Shown here: positions 5,707-5,752 of the stretch, in pieces
Layout: each line of letters begins with the position of its first letter
How positions within the stretch are numbered: position 1 is the first letter of the stretch
Origin: an uncultured Roseburia sp.
GTDB lineage: Bacteria > Bacillota_A > Clostridia > Lachnospirales > Lachnospiraceae
NCBI GenBank assembly: GCA_900753715.1
Contig: CAAEAE010000178.1
Location: forward strand, 1-5,752
Direction of reading: 5' to 3'
DNA: 5,752 bases
Program-made: the position numbers and the translations under genes
Notes under the pieces: model-generated
Databases searched by the model: none
The model's input: the letters and a program-made list of their open reading frames with translations, nothing else
Told to the model about the DNA's origin: nothing

Positions 5707-5752
5707 GAACTTTTTGCCCTTTCTTGCTTTTTCAGTGTATAAACATTGCATC

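Noticed and set aside
5707..5751. N-terminal extension of the PilZ protein from the ATG at 5751
   Set aside because: The added 15 residues do not look like part of a PilZ domain, and AAAGGG lies inside this stretch at a fitting distance from ATG 5706. The window edge prevents a firm decision.
1..5752. Mobile element, prophage, toxin-antitoxin, CRISPR or defence system
   Set aside because: No transposase, integrase, direct repeat array, nuclease or toxin-like gene is present; the content is ordinary chromosomal genes with normal spacing.

Overview
The window looks like chromosomal DNA from an anaerobic Firmicute of the Lachnospiraceae type (Roseburia, Agathobacter or a relative). This is an inference from three things: moderate GC with AT-rich intergenic DNA, strong GGAGG-like ribosome binding sites, and the gene families (a second EF-G-like GTPase, a secreted protein with an InlB-type repeat, a small PilZ protein, an ACT-domain prephenate dehydrogenase). 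No mobile element, CRISPR array, tRNA or rRNA is visible, and all genes are intact except the one cut by the left edge.

Layout. Positions 1-125 hold the C-terminus of an unidentified + strand gene. A small helical protein of unknown function (193-480, +) follows, probably in the same transcript, and its stop codon lies in the loop of a strong hairpin terminator (468-500). Converging on that terminator is a minus-strand pair: a divergent EF-G paralogue (1829-3919, fusA2-like) and, 14 nt downstream, a secreted InlB-repeat/beta-propeller protein (519-1814, GTG start). The ribosome binding site of the second gene touches the stop codon of the first. A 312-bp AT-rich divergent region (3920-4231) carries a candidate promoter for each direction and an 18-bp perfect palindrome. 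Prephenate dehydrogenase (4232-5332, +) is a single-gene unit ending at a perfect bidirectional terminator (5334-5363). A convergent PilZ-domain protein (5362-5706, -) uses the same terminator.

The genes do not form one pathway: tyrosine biosynthesis, a translation-factor paralogue, an exported protein and a c-di-GMP effector sit side by side in separate units. The only close functional hypothesis the layout supports is the fusA2/secreted-propeller pair. I see no convincing undescribed multi-gene system. The most notable points are the degenerate GTPase motifs of the EF-G paralogue, its tight pairing with an exported propeller protein, and the palindrome in the divergent control region. Three start sites are set downstream of the longest open frame because of ribosome binding sites and promoter positions.
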